DNA of 20,485 nt from Scatosoma sp045124465 (GTDB taxonomy: Bacteria; Bacillota; Clostridia; Christensenellales; Borkfalkiaceae): positions 1 through 20,485 of the forward strand of contig JBGVLV010000028.1 in the NCBI GenBank assembly GCA_045124465.1, given 5' to 3'. The translations under genes and the position numbers were made by a program. Positions 1-8,574 of this stretch are shown one piece after another; the stretch's first letter is position 1, and every line of letters starts with the position of its first letter. Under the pieces are notes generated by a model. The model had not been told where the DNA came from and did not search any database. It saw nothing but the letters and a program-made list of their open reading frames with translations.

Positions 1-1
1 A

Positions 2-538
2 ATGCCGAAGCTTGGCTTGGTTGAAGCGGATGGAGATTTGGTGCTTCGTTTGAAGAGAAGCTTCATTGCAAAGCTTAAGCAGAGCGAAGACGACATCAAG
101 ACCTATTACAGCGTATTGAAGAACGCCTTGACGGAATACAATAAGATTAACTCGAACATCAGCTGGCACGGCGACAGATTCAACTTCGGTCGCGACACGA
201 TCGCGAAAGTGAATATCTGCGGTAAAACGTTATGTTTCTACCTTGCTCTCGATCCCGAAGATCCCGAGTATAAGACGACGGTATACCATCAGAAGAACGT
301 AGGCGCGCAGAAAGCGTACGAGAACACGCCGTTTATGGTCAAGATCAAGAGCGACGCAGCGGCGAAGAAAGCGCTCCGACTCGTAGGTTTCCTTGCGGAA
401 AAGCTCGGCACGACGAAAGAGGAAGGGTTCGAGGCGGTAAACTACGTGGACGAATTCGGTTACGAATCGACGAAACAGCTTTTCGACGAAGGCTATATCA
501 AAGCCACGAAAGAGAAAAAGGTCGAGTTGGATTTCTGA
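2..538 (+). CDS. C-terminal part of an uncharacterised Clostridia domain protein (5' cut by window edge)
   Basis: The frame is open to the left edge, so this is probably the tail of a longer protein and the ATG at position 2 need not be the start. About 178 residues are visible. A core block around residues 19-85 contains the segments RSFIAKLKQSED, YYSVLKNALTEY, ISWHGDRFNFGR and KTLCFYLALDP. It is followed by a lysine-rich stretch and a final segment around FDEGYIKATK. I recall this pattern from large, sometimes repeated-domain proteins of unknown function in Clostridia, but I know of no assigned activity. There is no signal peptide or membrane segment in the visible part. A hairpin terminator follows 54 bases after the stop, so this gene ends its transcription unit. 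Function is unknown. Confidence 0.6.
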   Translation: MPKLGLVEADGDLVLRLKRSFIAKLKQSEDDIKTYYSVLKNALTEYNKINSNISWHGDRFNFGRDTIAKVNICGKTLCFYLALDPEDPEYKTTVYHQKNVGAQKAYENTPFMVKIKSDAAAKKALRLVGFLAEKLGTTKEEGFEAVNYVDEFGYESTKQLFDEGYIKATKEKKVELDF

Positions 539-591
539 TATCCGCTCCGACGAAATGAAAGCGTAAGAAGAAACACATACGAATAATGAGA

Positions 592-630
592 AGAGAGCTG
601 ATAATTCCATAATTTTCGGCTCTCTATTTT
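592..630 (+). terminator. Intrinsic terminator after the first gene
   Basis: AGAGAGCT at 592-599 pairs with GGCTCTCT at 618-625 (one G-T pair). Inside it GATAATT pairs with AATTTTC with one mismatch, leaving a CCAT loop. ATTTT follows at 626-630. The T-run is short, but the long stem between two + strand genes fits a terminator. Confidence 0.6.
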
Positions 631-633
631 ATG

Positions 634-656
634 GGCGGAGAAATTCCGCCGAGGAG
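634..656 (+). promoter_or_regulatory. 5'-leader hairpin directly upstream of the rnj ribosome binding site
   Basis: GGCGGA (634-639) and TCCGCC (645-650) form a 6-bp perfect stem with a 5-base loop. The stem abuts the Shine-Dalgarno GAGGAG at 651-656, which is 12 bases before the GTG start. A stem here could affect ribosome loading or 5'-end attack on the RNase J message. That role is inference. Confidence 0.4.
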
Positions 657-668
657 AACAAGAACAGC

Positions 669-2690
669 GTGAAGGAAAGAAAGGAAAAAGAAAAAGAAAC
701 TCGTAAAAACGAAGAAACGGTTGCGGGGGGAAAACCGCGAACAAGATCCAAAAGAAACCCTACGGGCACGGCGTTCGACGCGACGAGCGTAAACTACGAC
801 GCTCCCGCGGCAAACCAACAGCGTAAACAGCGCGCGCCCAAGCCCGCGCAAAGCGCAAAGAGCGAAAAACGCTCCCAACAAAAACGCGCCGACGCGCCCG
901 TCGAACCGATCGCGGCGTATACCGCGGAAACGGGCGCGACCTATTTAAGACCGAACGAGAAAAAGAAATTGCGTATGCCCAAGGAAAAGACGGGCGGTAA
1001 GTCCCAAAACGGCAAACAGTCGGTCGGCAAAAAGAAAAGGCCCGTCAAGATCATCTTTCTCGGCGGCGTAGGCGAGATCGGCAAGAATATGACCGCGATC
1101 GAATACGGCAACGATATTCTCGTCATCGACGCGGGACTGACCTTCCCCAACGGCGAAGATATGCCGGGGATCGATTCGGTCGTACCCGACGTCACCTATT
1201 TGGCGCAGAACAAGGACAAGATCCGCGGCGTATTCCTTACGCACGGTCACGAAGACCATATCGGCGGCGTACCCTATCTTATGAAAGAACTCAACGCGGG
1301 AACGCCCATCTACGGCACGAAACTTACGTTGATGCTCACGGACAATAAATTGCAGGAACACCGTATCCAGAACGTAGTCGAACGGGTAGTCACCCCCGGC
1401 GACCGCGTTTCGGTCGGCGCGTTCGAGGTAGAGTTCATCAACGTGAACCATTCCATTTCGGGCGCGTGCGCCTTGGCGATACGCACGCCGAACGGTCTTA
1501 TCTATCATAGCGGCGATTTCAAGATCGACCTCACGCCCGTCGCGGGCGAGCCGATCGATTTCAAGCGTATCGCCGAACTTGGAAAAGAGGGCGTGCTTTT
1601 GTATATGGGCGAATCGACGAATATCGAACGTCCGGGCTATACGATGAGCGAAACGGTCGTCGGTACGACCCTCGATCATCTGTTCTCGGAGAATATGACG
1701 AGAAGGCTCATCATCGCGACCTTCGCCTCCAACGTACACCGTCTGCAACAGATCATCGATCTGGCGGTGAAATACCGCCGTAAGGTGGCGCTGTCCGGTC
1801 GGAGTATGTTCAAGGTCGTGGACGCGGCGGTGAAGATCGGGGAATTGAAGATACCCGAAGGCGTGCTTATCGACGTAGAAAAGACGAAGAACCTGTTCGA
1901 CGGGGAACTTCTGATCGTATCTACGGGTTCGCAGGGCGAGCCTATGAGCGCGTTGACGCGTATGGCGGCGGGAGAATTCAATAAGGTGACGGTCGGCGAA
2001 AACGATACCATCATTATTTCCGCCAACCCCATTCCCGGCAACGAAAAGATGATCTATCGGGTCATCAACAACCTGTATAAAAAGGGTGCGCGCGTCGTGT
2101 ACGAAAGTTTGGAAAAGATACACGTTTCGGGACATGCCTGTCAGGAAGAGCATAAAATATTGCATACGCTGTTGAACCCGAAATTTTTCATACCCGTTCA
2201 CGGCGAATACCGTCATTTAAAACGCCACGTGCAACTCGCGCAGTCGCTGGGTATGCCCGAACGCAACACCCTTATCACGGAGATAGGGAACTGCGTAGAG
2301 CTTACGGAAAACTCGATCTCTCTCGGCGAGAACGTTCCCGCGGGCACGCGGCTCATCGACGGCGAAGGGATAGAGGACTACGGCACGAGCGAAGTGATGA
2401 AAGACCGTTTGAAGATGTCCTCGGACGGCGTTTGCACGGTCGCGTTGGCGGTCACGGGGAATTACGTTATCAACGATCCCGTCATCAAGATGCATGGTTG
2501 CGTGTTCGCGGAGAACACGGCTACGGACGCGGAACTCCGCACCGTCGTGCAACGCGCGGTGGACGGTTACGATTACGAGAACGGGAATAAGGACGAGCTG
2601 TCCAACTTCGTGAAAAAATCCCTGAAAAACTATTTCTATAAAAAGACCAAACAATCCCCGCTCGTCGTCGTGTCCATACTCGACGTATAA
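669..2690 (+). CDS. rnj: Ribonuclease J (5'-3' exo/endoribonuclease) with long basic N-terminal extension
   Basis: Metallo-beta-lactamase/beta-CASP RNase that degrades and processes mRNA and rRNA in the cytoplasm. The catalytic domain begins near residue 123 (KIIFLGGVGEIGKN). The zinc-binding motif HGHEDH is at residues 192-197, and later blocks include HSGDFKID, VSTGSQGEPM and the C-terminal FIPVHGEYRHLKRH. At 673 residues it is roughly 120 longer than B. subtilis RNase J1. The excess is an N-terminal, low-complexity region rich in Lys, Arg, Gln and Glu, probably disordered and possibly RNA-binding. The GTG start is chosen because GAGGAG lies 12 bases upstream and the frame stays open with ordinary codons. 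A start at an internal Met nearer the catalytic domain is possible. The next gene follows after 24 bases. Confidence 0.95.
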   Translation: MKERKEKEKETRKNEETVAGGKPRTRSKRNPTGTAFDATSVNYDAPAANQQRKQRAPKPAQSAKSEKRSQQKRADAPVEPIAAYTAETGATYLRPNEKKKLRMPKEKTGGKSQNGKQSVGKKKRPVKIIFLGGVGEIGKNMTAIEYGNDILVIDAGLTFPNGEDMPGIDSVVPDVTYLAQNKDKIRGVFLTHGHEDHIGGVPYLMKELNAGTPIYGTKLTLMLTDNKLQEHRIQNVVERVVTPGDRVSVGAFEVEFINVNHSISGACALAIRTPNGLIYHSGDFKIDLTPVAGEPIDFKRIAELGKEGVLLYMGESTNIERPGYTMSETVVGTTLDHLFSENMTRRLIIATFASNVHRLQQIIDLAVKYRRKVALSGRSMFKVVDAAVKIGELKIPEGVLIDVEKTKNLFDGELLIVSTGSQGEPMSALTRMAAGEFNKVTVGENDTIIISANPIPGNEKMIYRVINNLYKKGARVVYESLEKIHVSGHACQEEHKILHTLLNPKFFIPVHGEYRHLKRHVQLAQSLGMPERNTLITEIGNCVELTENSISLGENVPAGTRLIDGEGIEDYGTSEVMKDRLKMSSDGVCTVALAVTGNYVINDPVIKMHGCVFAENTATDAELRTVVQRAVDGYDYENGNKDELSNFVKKSLKNYFYKKTKQSPLVVVSILDV

Positions 2691-2714
2691 CGGGAAAAGC
2701 TTTGAGGCACACGA

Positions 2715-3353
2715 ATGAAATACACGGCGTCGCTTGTAAAATTGCATATCGATGAAAAACTCGCCGCCCGCCGCTTAGCCGCGCTCGAACGCGGCATACC
2801 CGTCGCGGACGACGAAACGTTGCAATTTTTGCTCGTTACGCTGTCGATGAAAAAGCCCGAACGTATCCTCGAAATAGGTACGGCGGTCGGGCTTTCGGGC
2901 GTGGCGATGCTCGGTGCGTGTCCCGCGGCGAAATTGACGACCATCGAACTGGAAGAGGAACGCTATATCGAGGCGAAAGCGAATTTCGCGGAGTTCGGCG
3001 TTTCCGAACGGGTCACGGCGCACCTCGGCGACGCAGGCGAGATACTCGCGATGATGGACGGGAAGTTCGATTTCGTCTTTTTGGACGGACCGAAAGCGCA
3101 GTACGAAAAATATCTGTTCGATTTAAAACGCCTGATGAACGACGGCGCGGTGCTGTTTTCGGACGATGTTTTGTTGTACGGTTGGGTAAGCGGCGAACAG
3201 CCCACGCCGCAAAAACGCCGTTCTATCGTGGAAAAAATACGCGGTTATCTGGACGCGCTCACGTCGGATAACGATTTTATAACGTCCGTTCTCGACATCG
3301 GGGACGGCGTTGCGCTGTCCGTATATAAAGGAAACGCGAGCAAGGGAGAATAG
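2715..3353 (+). CDS. trmR: SAM-dependent O-methyltransferase, TrmR (YrrM) type, for tRNA wobble uridine
   Basis: Class I Rossmann methyltransferase of 212 residues, the usual length of the family. The SAM-binding motif I is EIGTAVGLSG near residue 56. It is followed by TTIELEEERY (acidic residue binding the ribose) and by FVFLDGPKAQY and LFSDDVL, which are typical of the bivalent-cation O-methyltransferase group. In B. subtilis, TrmR (YrrM) methylates 5-hydroxyuridine at tRNA position 34 to 5-methoxyuridine, and its gene sits with U32 genes yrrN/yrrO. Here a U32 gene starts 3 bases after the stop, with its Shine-Dalgarno site inside this gene. That linkage is the main reason for preferring TrmR over a generic O-methyltransferase. 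Confidence 0.8.
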   Translation: MKYTASLVKLHIDEKLAARRLAALERGIPVADDETLQFLLVTLSMKKPERILEIGTAVGLSGVAMLGACPAAKLTTIELEEERYIEAKANFAEFGVSERVTAHLGDAGEILAMMDGKFDFVFLDGPKAQYEKYLFDLKRLMNDGAVLFSDDVLLYGWVSGEQPTPQKRRSIVEKIRGYLDALTSDNDFITSVLDIGDGVALSVYKGNASKGE

Positions 3354-3356
3354 AAA

Positions 3357-4553
3357 ATGGCGGAACTGTTAGCCCCCGCGGGCAATTATTCGAAATTTTG
3401 CACGGCGCTGTATTTCGGCGCGGACGCGGTGTATCTCGGCGGCAAGCACTTTTCCTTGCGTACCTTTGCCGACAATTTCACGACGGAGGAATTATCGACC
3501 GCCGTCAAGCAAGCGCACGCGCTCGGCAAGAAAGTGTACGTGACGGCGAATATCTACGCGCGTAACCCCGATTTCGCTTTGCTTGGGGCCTATTTTCAAA
3601 CGCTCGCGGCGATCGGCGCGGACGGCGCGATCGTAAGCGATCCCGGCGTCGTCTATCTTGCGAAAAAGGTCGCCCCGAATCTTTCTTTGCATATCTCCAC
3701 GCAAGCGAATACGACGAATAAATACGCCGTGAAATTCTGGCAAGAACAGGGCGCGTCGCGGGTCGTGCTCGCCCGCGAACTCTCGATAGGGGAGATCGCG
3801 GAGATACACGGGTTCGTGCCCGAAATGGAACTCGAAGGGTTCGTGCACGGCGCTATGTGCATATCGTACAGCGGCAGATGTCTTTTGTCCGACTATCTGG
3901 ACGGCAGATCGTCCAACCGCGGCGCGTGCGTGCAGTCCTGCCGTTGGCGGTACGAAGTCCGCGCGCTCAACGCTACGAACGGCAAGTCGGAATGGCTGCC
4001 GATCGAACAGGACGGAAAAGGCACGTATATTTTCAACAGCAAGGATCTGAATATGCTCTCGCGGATACGGGAAATGGAGGGGGCAGGTATTTGTTCATTC
4101 AAGATCGAGGGCAGAATGAAAAGCGGTTACTATCTCGCCACCGTCATCAATGCCTACCGCCGCGCGATGAACGGCGGGGAATTTTCCGTTTCCGAAGAGG
4201 AACTGCTCGGCGTGGCGCACCGCGCGTATACGCAGGCGTATGCGGACGGTAAGAACGCGGAAACGGTCAATTACACGGACAGTCAGTCCAAGGGCGACTA
4301 TACGTATATCGCCGACGTGACGGGCTGTGAAAACGGCTACGTGTACGCGGAAATGCGGAACCGTTTTAAACGCGGAGAGGTCTTGGAAGTGCTTTCTCCC
4401 ACCGATCATTTCCGTAAGACGTTCCGCGTGGAGAACGTGTACGATTCCAAAGGCGAAAGGACGGAAGATTGTAAGCTTGTGCAGGAAACGTATAAGATCG
4501 AATGTCCGTATACATTGCAAAAGGGCGACTATCTCCGTCGCAAAAACGGGTAA
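3357..4553 (+). CDS. trhP: U32 peptidase-family protein, TrhP type (tRNA U34 hydroxylation)
   Basis: Named a peptidase by family, but characterised U32 members such as TrhP and RlhA hydroxylate RNA. TrhP makes 5-hydroxyuridine at tRNA position 34, the substrate of TrmR encoded just upstream. The protein has 398 residues and starts with the family signature ELLAPAGNY and FGADAVYLGG. Four cysteines at 168, 175, 191 and 195 (CX6C, X15, CX3C) fall in the block CISYSGRC to GACVQSC and match the conserved cysteine set of the family, likely an iron-sulfur site. FKIEGRMKS follows. B. subtilis has two U32 genes (yrrN, yrrO), but only one is seen here. ATG 3357 has AAGGGAGA just upstream, overlapping the trmR end. 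The exact RNA target is inferred from context. Confidence 0.82.
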   Translation: MAELLAPAGNYSKFCTALYFGADAVYLGGKHFSLRTFADNFTTEELSTAVKQAHALGKKVYVTANIYARNPDFALLGAYFQTLAAIGADGAIVSDPGVVYLAKKVAPNLSLHISTQANTTNKYAVKFWQEQGASRVVLARELSIGEIAEIHGFVPEMELEGFVHGAMCISYSGRCLLSDYLDGRSSNRGACVQSCRWRYEVRALNATNGKSEWLPIEQDGKGTYIFNSKDLNMLSRIREMEGAGICSFKIEGRMKSGYYLATVINAYRRAMNGGEFSVSEEELLGVAHRAYTQAYADGKNAETVNYTDSQSKGDYTYIADVTGCENGYVYAEMRNRFKRGEVLEVLSPTDHFRKTFRVENVYDSKGERTEDCKLVQETYKIECPYTLQKGDYLRRKNG

Positions 4554-4559
4554 GGAAGA

Positions 4560-5555
4560 ATGAAAAAGAAAATATTACTGATCGCAACGGGCGGCACGAT
4601 CGCCTCCCACCTCGGCAAAGAGGGACTGATACCTGAAATCCAGGCAGACGCGCTTTTGAAATGCGTGCCCGAGATATTTGAATTTTGCGAGGCGGACGCC
4701 GTGCAGATATACAATATTGACAGCACCAACGTCACGCCAAAGCATTGGAAATTGCTCGCGCAGACGATAAAGGACAATTATGAGCGCTACGACGGGTTCG
4801 TCGTCTGCCACGGTACGGACACGATGTCGTATACGGCGGCTATGCTGTCCTATCTCGTGCAACATTCACCCAAACCCATCGTTTTGACGGGTTCGCAACA
4901 GCCCATCGACAAAGAGGATACGGACGGGCGTATCAATCTCCGCGACAGTTTTTTGTACGCCGCCTCCGATACGGCGAGCGACGTGGTGATCGTCTTTCAG
5001 GGCAAGGTCATCGCGGGTACGCGCGCGAAAAAGATCCGCACGAAAAGTTTCAACGCGTTTACGAGCGTGGATTTTCCCAACCTCGGCGTGATACGCGACG
5101 GAAAGGTGATACAGTATATCGTTCAGCCCAAAAAGGACAAGCCCGAGTTTTACTTGGAACTTGACGAACGGGTAGGGCTGTTCACGCTCACGCCCGGTCA
5201 GAAAGGGGATATTCTCGACGCGTATTTCAAACTCAACGACGCGGTGGTCGTGTCGGGCTACGGCACGGGCGGCGTTCCCGAAGGCGAGTACTACGGCTTT
5301 TACGAAGTAATGGAGAAATGGGAAAAGAAAGGCAAAACGCTCGTCGTCACGACGCAGGTGCAGCAAGAGGGCAGCGATATGAACGTGTATCGCGTGGGGC
5401 GGGGCTTGAAAAACCGTTTCGATCTTTTGGAAAGCTATTCGATGACCTACGAGAGTATCATTACCAAACTGATGTGGATACTCGCGATCACGAAAGAGGA
5501 CGAGGAAGTGAAAAAATTGTTTTATAAGACGGTCAATTACGACCTTATCGGCTAA
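4560..5555 (+). CDS. ansA: Type I (cytoplasmic) L-asparaginase
   Basis: Hydrolyses L-asparagine to aspartate and ammonia. The N-terminal threonine motif is ATGGTIAS (Thr13 likely nucleophile). The second active-site motif is HGTDTMSYTA with Thr86-Asp87. The intervening block PIVLTGSQQPI and the NLRDS segment are typical of the family. At 331 residues with no signal peptide it fits the type I cytoplasmic form. The gene starts 6 bases after the U32 stop, and the Shine-Dalgarno AAGGAAG overlaps that stop (TAAGGAAG), so translation is probably coupled. With the two peptidases downstream it forms a run of amide/peptide-degrading genes, and the ammonia and aspartate would feed nitrogen metabolism. 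Confidence 0.93.
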   Translation: MKKKILLIATGGTIASHLGKEGLIPEIQADALLKCVPEIFEFCEADAVQIYNIDSTNVTPKHWKLLAQTIKDNYERYDGFVVCHGTDTMSYTAAMLSYLVQHSPKPIVLTGSQQPIDKEDTDGRINLRDSFLYAASDTASDVVIVFQGKVIAGTRAKKIRTKSFNAFTSVDFPNLGVIRDGKVIQYIVQPKKDKPEFYLELDERVGLFTLTPGQKGDILDAYFKLNDAVVVSGYGTGGVPEGEYYGFYEVMEKWEKKGKTLVVTTQVQQEGSDMNVYRVGRGLKNRFDLLESYSMTYESIITKLMWILAITKEDEEVKKLFYKTVNYDLIG

Positions 5556-5575
5556 ATCAAGGGGGCAGGTACGAG

Positions 5576-7282
5576 ATGAATACTTTAAAAACGTTTAACG
5601 AACTGGAATACGTCCGCCCCGATTTCGAGGCGTTCAAGGAGTTTTATATTCGAATCAACGAGCGCGCGAAGTCGGCGAAAACGTATGAGGAACTCAAAGA
5701 ATGTATCAAAGAGGAGGAAGAGTATTCCTCCCACGTAAACACGATGGCGACGATCGCGGAAATTCGGCACACCGTGGACACGAGCGACGAGTTTTACGAA
5801 CAAGAGGACGAATACGTACACCGCAGCTATCCCGAGGTCATGCCATACGTGCAGGCGTTCAACAGAACGCTTTTGTCCTCGCCGTTCAAAGGACGTATCG
5901 ACGGGGAATACGGCGCGCAGTTTTTGAAAACGATAAAACTGGACGCGGACAGTTTTTGCGAAAAGAATATCCCGCTTATGCAGGAGGAGAACGAACTCAC
6001 CAACCGTTATCAGCGTATCACGGCGGCGTGCAAGATCCCTTTCCAAGGCGAAGAGTGCAATTTGTACGGGATATTGAAATACTTCTCCGATCCCGACCGC
6101 GAAGTGCGCAAACAAGCGGCGAAAAAATACGCCGAGTTCTTCGAGGCGCACGACAAAGAAATGGGCGAGATCTTCGACAGGCTCGTAAAGATCCGTCATC
6201 AAATGGGCGTGAATATGGGTTTTAAGAACTATATCCCGCTCGGATATATGCTGCAAGGTCGGCTCGACTACGACGAAAAGGACGTCGCGGCGTTTCGGGA
6301 ACAGGTCCGAGAACTGCTCGTGCCGTTCTGCGAGAAATTATATAAAGCGCAGGCGAAACGTATCGGCGTGGAGAAGATAAGATTTTACGACGAACAGCTC
6401 ATCTTCCCCGAAGGCAACGCCGTACCCGTCGGCGACCGCGCTTACCTCGTTTCTCAGGCGCAGAAAATGTACCGCGATATGAGCGCGGAAACGGGCGAGT
6501 TCATCGACTTTATGATCGAACACGAGCTTATGGACCTCGACAACAAACCCAACAAAGCGGCGACGGGGTATATGACCACGTTGAACGATTATAAAGCGCC
6601 GTTCGTGTATTCGTGCTTTAACGGCACGACGGGCGACGTGGACGTGCTTACGCACGAAATGGGTCACGCGTTCGCGGGCTACGCGGCTATGCGTACCCAG
6701 CCCTTGCAAGCGCTTTGGAGCGAACCGACGGATATTGCGGAAATACACTCGATGTCGATGGAACAGTTCGCCTATCCGTACGCCGAGTTGTTCTTCGGCG
6801 AAAACGCGGAAAAATACCGTTTCCAGCACTTGCAGGAGGCGATCACGTTCGTACCGTTCGGCGTTGCGGTGGACGAGTTCCAACATATCGTTTACGAAAG
6901 ACCCGAAATGACCCCCGACGAGCGTACGGCGGTCTGGCACGAACTGGAAAAGAAATATATCCCGTGGCGGGACTACGGCGAGGACAACGCGTTTTTCGAC
7001 CGCGGCGGCTGGTGGTATCATAAACTGCATATCTTCCACTACCCGTTCTATTATATCAATTACACGCTTACGACGATGGGCGCGATGGAGTTCAAGAAGA
7101 AACAGGCGGAAGATAAAGAGGGATGTTGGAAGGATTATCTCGCCCTTTGTAAGGTGGGCGGATCGCTCGGATATCTCGATACGCTCAAAGCCGCGAACCT
7201 CGCCGTGCCGTTCGAGGCGGGCGGCGTGAAACGCGCGACGGAGTATGCGCTGAGCATTTTGGAAAAACAAACGGAGAAATAA
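5576..7282 (+). CDS. M3-family zinc oligoendopeptidase (PepF-like)
   Basis: Cytoplasmic metallopeptidase that cuts short peptides. The zinc motif HEMGH lies at residues 360-364, and a third ligand, Glu389 in AEIHSMSMEQF, is 29 residues after the first His. That is the spacing known from M3 enzymes such as Dcp. The conserved C-terminal segment around FDRGGWWYHKLHIFHYPFYY supports the M3 oligoendopeptidase group. The length of 568 residues fits. No signal peptide is seen. ATG 5576 is preceded by AAGGGGG and lies 20 bases after ansA. The next gene, an M29 aminopeptidase, starts 5 bases after the stop, so endo- and exopeptidase are probably made together. Confidence 0.92.
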   Translation: MNTLKTFNELEYVRPDFEAFKEFYIRINERAKSAKTYEELKECIKEEEEYSSHVNTMATIAEIRHTVDTSDEFYEQEDEYVHRSYPEVMPYVQAFNRTLLSSPFKGRIDGEYGAQFLKTIKLDADSFCEKNIPLMQEENELTNRYQRITAACKIPFQGEECNLYGILKYFSDPDREVRKQAAKKYAEFFEAHDKEMGEIFDRLVKIRHQMGVNMGFKNYIPLGYMLQGRLDYDEKDVAAFREQVRELLVPFCEKLYKAQAKRIGVEKIRFYDEQLIFPEGNAVPVGDRAYLVSQAQKMYRDMSAETGEFIDFMIEHELMDLDNKPNKAATGYMTTLNDYKAPFVYSCFNGTTGDVDVLTHEMGHAFAGYAAMRTQPLQALWSEPTDIAEIHSMSMEQFAYPYAELFFGENAEKYRFQHLQEAITFVPFGVAVDEFQHIVYERPEMTPDERTAVWHELEKKYIPWRDYGEDNAFFDRGGWWYHKLHIFHYPFYYINYTLTTMGAMEFKKKQAEDKEGCWKDYLALCKVGGSLGYLDTLKAANLAVPFEAGGVKRATEYALSILEKQTEK

Positions 7283-7287
7283 AGAAT

Positions 7288-8514
7288 ATGAAAAAAACGC
7301 AATTACAAAGATACGCGAAACTGCTCGCGAAAACGGGTCTGAACGTTAAAAAAGGTCAAACGGTATTTATCGCCGCGGGACTGGATCAGCCCGAATTCGT
7401 GACGATGGTCGAGGAAGAATGTTATAAGGCGGGCGCGAGCGAGGTGTTCGTGGAATGGAGCTATCAGCCCGCGGAAAAGGTATCCGCCAAATACAGAACG
7501 CTCGCCTCTCTTTCGGAAATGAAACCCTGGATAAAGGCGAAATGGGAGTTCAAGGCGGAAAACTATTCCTGCCGTCTATTCATCGAGTCGGAAGATCCCG
7601 ACGGTATGAACGGGGTCGATCAGGAAAAGATGAGCGCCGCGCGCCGCGCGTTGTTCCCGCAGGTCAAGCCCTTCCGTTTGGCGATGGAGAACCGCCATCA
7701 ATGGTGTATCGCCGCCGTGCCGGGTAAGGCTTGGGCGAAAAAGGTGTTCCCCGCGCTTTCGGAAAAGAAAGCGGTGGAAGAAATGTGGAAGGTGATCTTG
7801 CACACCGCCCGCGCGGACGGGAAAAACCCCGTCAAGGCGTGGAAAGAGCATAACGCGGACTTGGATAAGCGTTGCGCGTATCTCAACGGTTTGAGGTTGC
7901 AATATCTGGAATATAAGAGCGCGAACGGCACCGATCTCAAAGTAGAACTCAACGAGGACGGGTTGTTCTGCGGCGGGAAAGAGAAAACGCTGAGCGGCAG
8001 GATTTTCAATCCGAATATCCCGACGGAGGAGGTGTTCACCTCGCCCAAAGCGGGCAAGGCGGAGGGGATCGTGTATTCCACCAAACCGCTTTCGTATATG
8101 GGCGAGCTTATCGAGAACTTTTCCGTGCGGTTCGAAAACGGCAAGGTCGTCGAAGTCAAAGCGGAAAAGGGCGAGGAACTGCTCAAAAAAATGGTGTCGA
8201 TGGACGAGGGCGCGGGACGGCTCGGCGAGTGCGCGCTCATTCCCTACGATTCCCCGATAAACGATTCCGGCGTGTTGTTCTATAACACCCTTTTCGACGA
8301 GAACGCAAGCTGTCATCTCGCACTCGGTCACGGGTTCAACGAGTGTTTGAAAGGCTATGAAAAATATACGGACGGGGAATGTAAAAAACGGGGGATCAAC
8401 GACAGTATGATCCACGTGGATTTTATGATCGGTTCGCGGGATATGAATATTGTCGGCGTTACGAAAACGGGCGAACGCGTGCAGATATTCCAAAACGGGA
8501 ACTGGGCGTTCTGA
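7288..8514 (+). CDS. M29-family metalloaminopeptidase (AmpS/AmpT-like)
   Basis: Removes N-terminal residues from peptides using a two-metal centre. The N-terminal block LQRYAKLLAKTGLNVKKGQ and the C-terminal half match the M29 (thermophilic aminopeptidase) family. Likely metal ligands lie in GELIENFSVRF (Glu), LGECALIPYDSPI (Glu), ENASCHLALG (His) and IHVDFMIGS (His, Asp). The length of 408 residues is normal and there is no secretion signal. The ribosome site GGAG overlaps the end of the upstream M3 peptidase gene. This appears to be the last gene of the run that started near rnj, since a candidate promoter follows its stop. Confidence 0.93.
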   Translation: MKKTQLQRYAKLLAKTGLNVKKGQTVFIAAGLDQPEFVTMVEEECYKAGASEVFVEWSYQPAEKVSAKYRTLASLSEMKPWIKAKWEFKAENYSCRLFIESEDPDGMNGVDQEKMSAARRALFPQVKPFRLAMENRHQWCIAAVPGKAWAKKVFPALSEKKAVEEMWKVILHTARADGKNPVKAWKEHNADLDKRCAYLNGLRLQYLEYKSANGTDLKVELNEDGLFCGGKEKTLSGRIFNPNIPTEEVFTSPKAGKAEGIVYSTKPLSYMGELIENFSVRFENGKVVEVKAEKGEELLKKMVSMDEGAGRLGECALIPYDSPINDSGVLFYNTLFDENASCHLALGHGFNECLKGYEKYTDGECKKRGINDSMIHVDFMIGSRDMNIVGVTKTGERVQIFQNGNWAF

Positions 8515-8516
8515 GG

Positions 8517-8545
8517 TTTAAAACCGAGAAAAACGGTTATATATT
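8517..8545 (+). promoter_or_regulatory. Candidate SigA promoter for the CobW-family gene pair
   Basis: TTTAAA at 8517-8522 and TATATT at 8540-8545 are separated by 17 bases. The ATG of the first GTPase follows 29 bases later, with AGAGG at 8562-8566 as ribosome site. No obvious Zur-type inverted repeat was found here. AACCG/CGGTT arms in the spacer make a weak hairpin. Confidence 0.35.
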
Positions 8546-8574
8546 TACTAATAAAGAATAAAGAGGTAAAACAA

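Noticed and set aside
945..2216. Long open frame antisense to rnj
   Set aside because: It mirrors the codon bias of rnj, has no recognisable motif, and lies wholly inside a certain gene.
8517..8574. Zur box upstream of the CobW pair
   Set aside because: No inverted repeat of the Firmicutes Zur type is visible. Only a weak AACCG/CGGTT hairpin is present.
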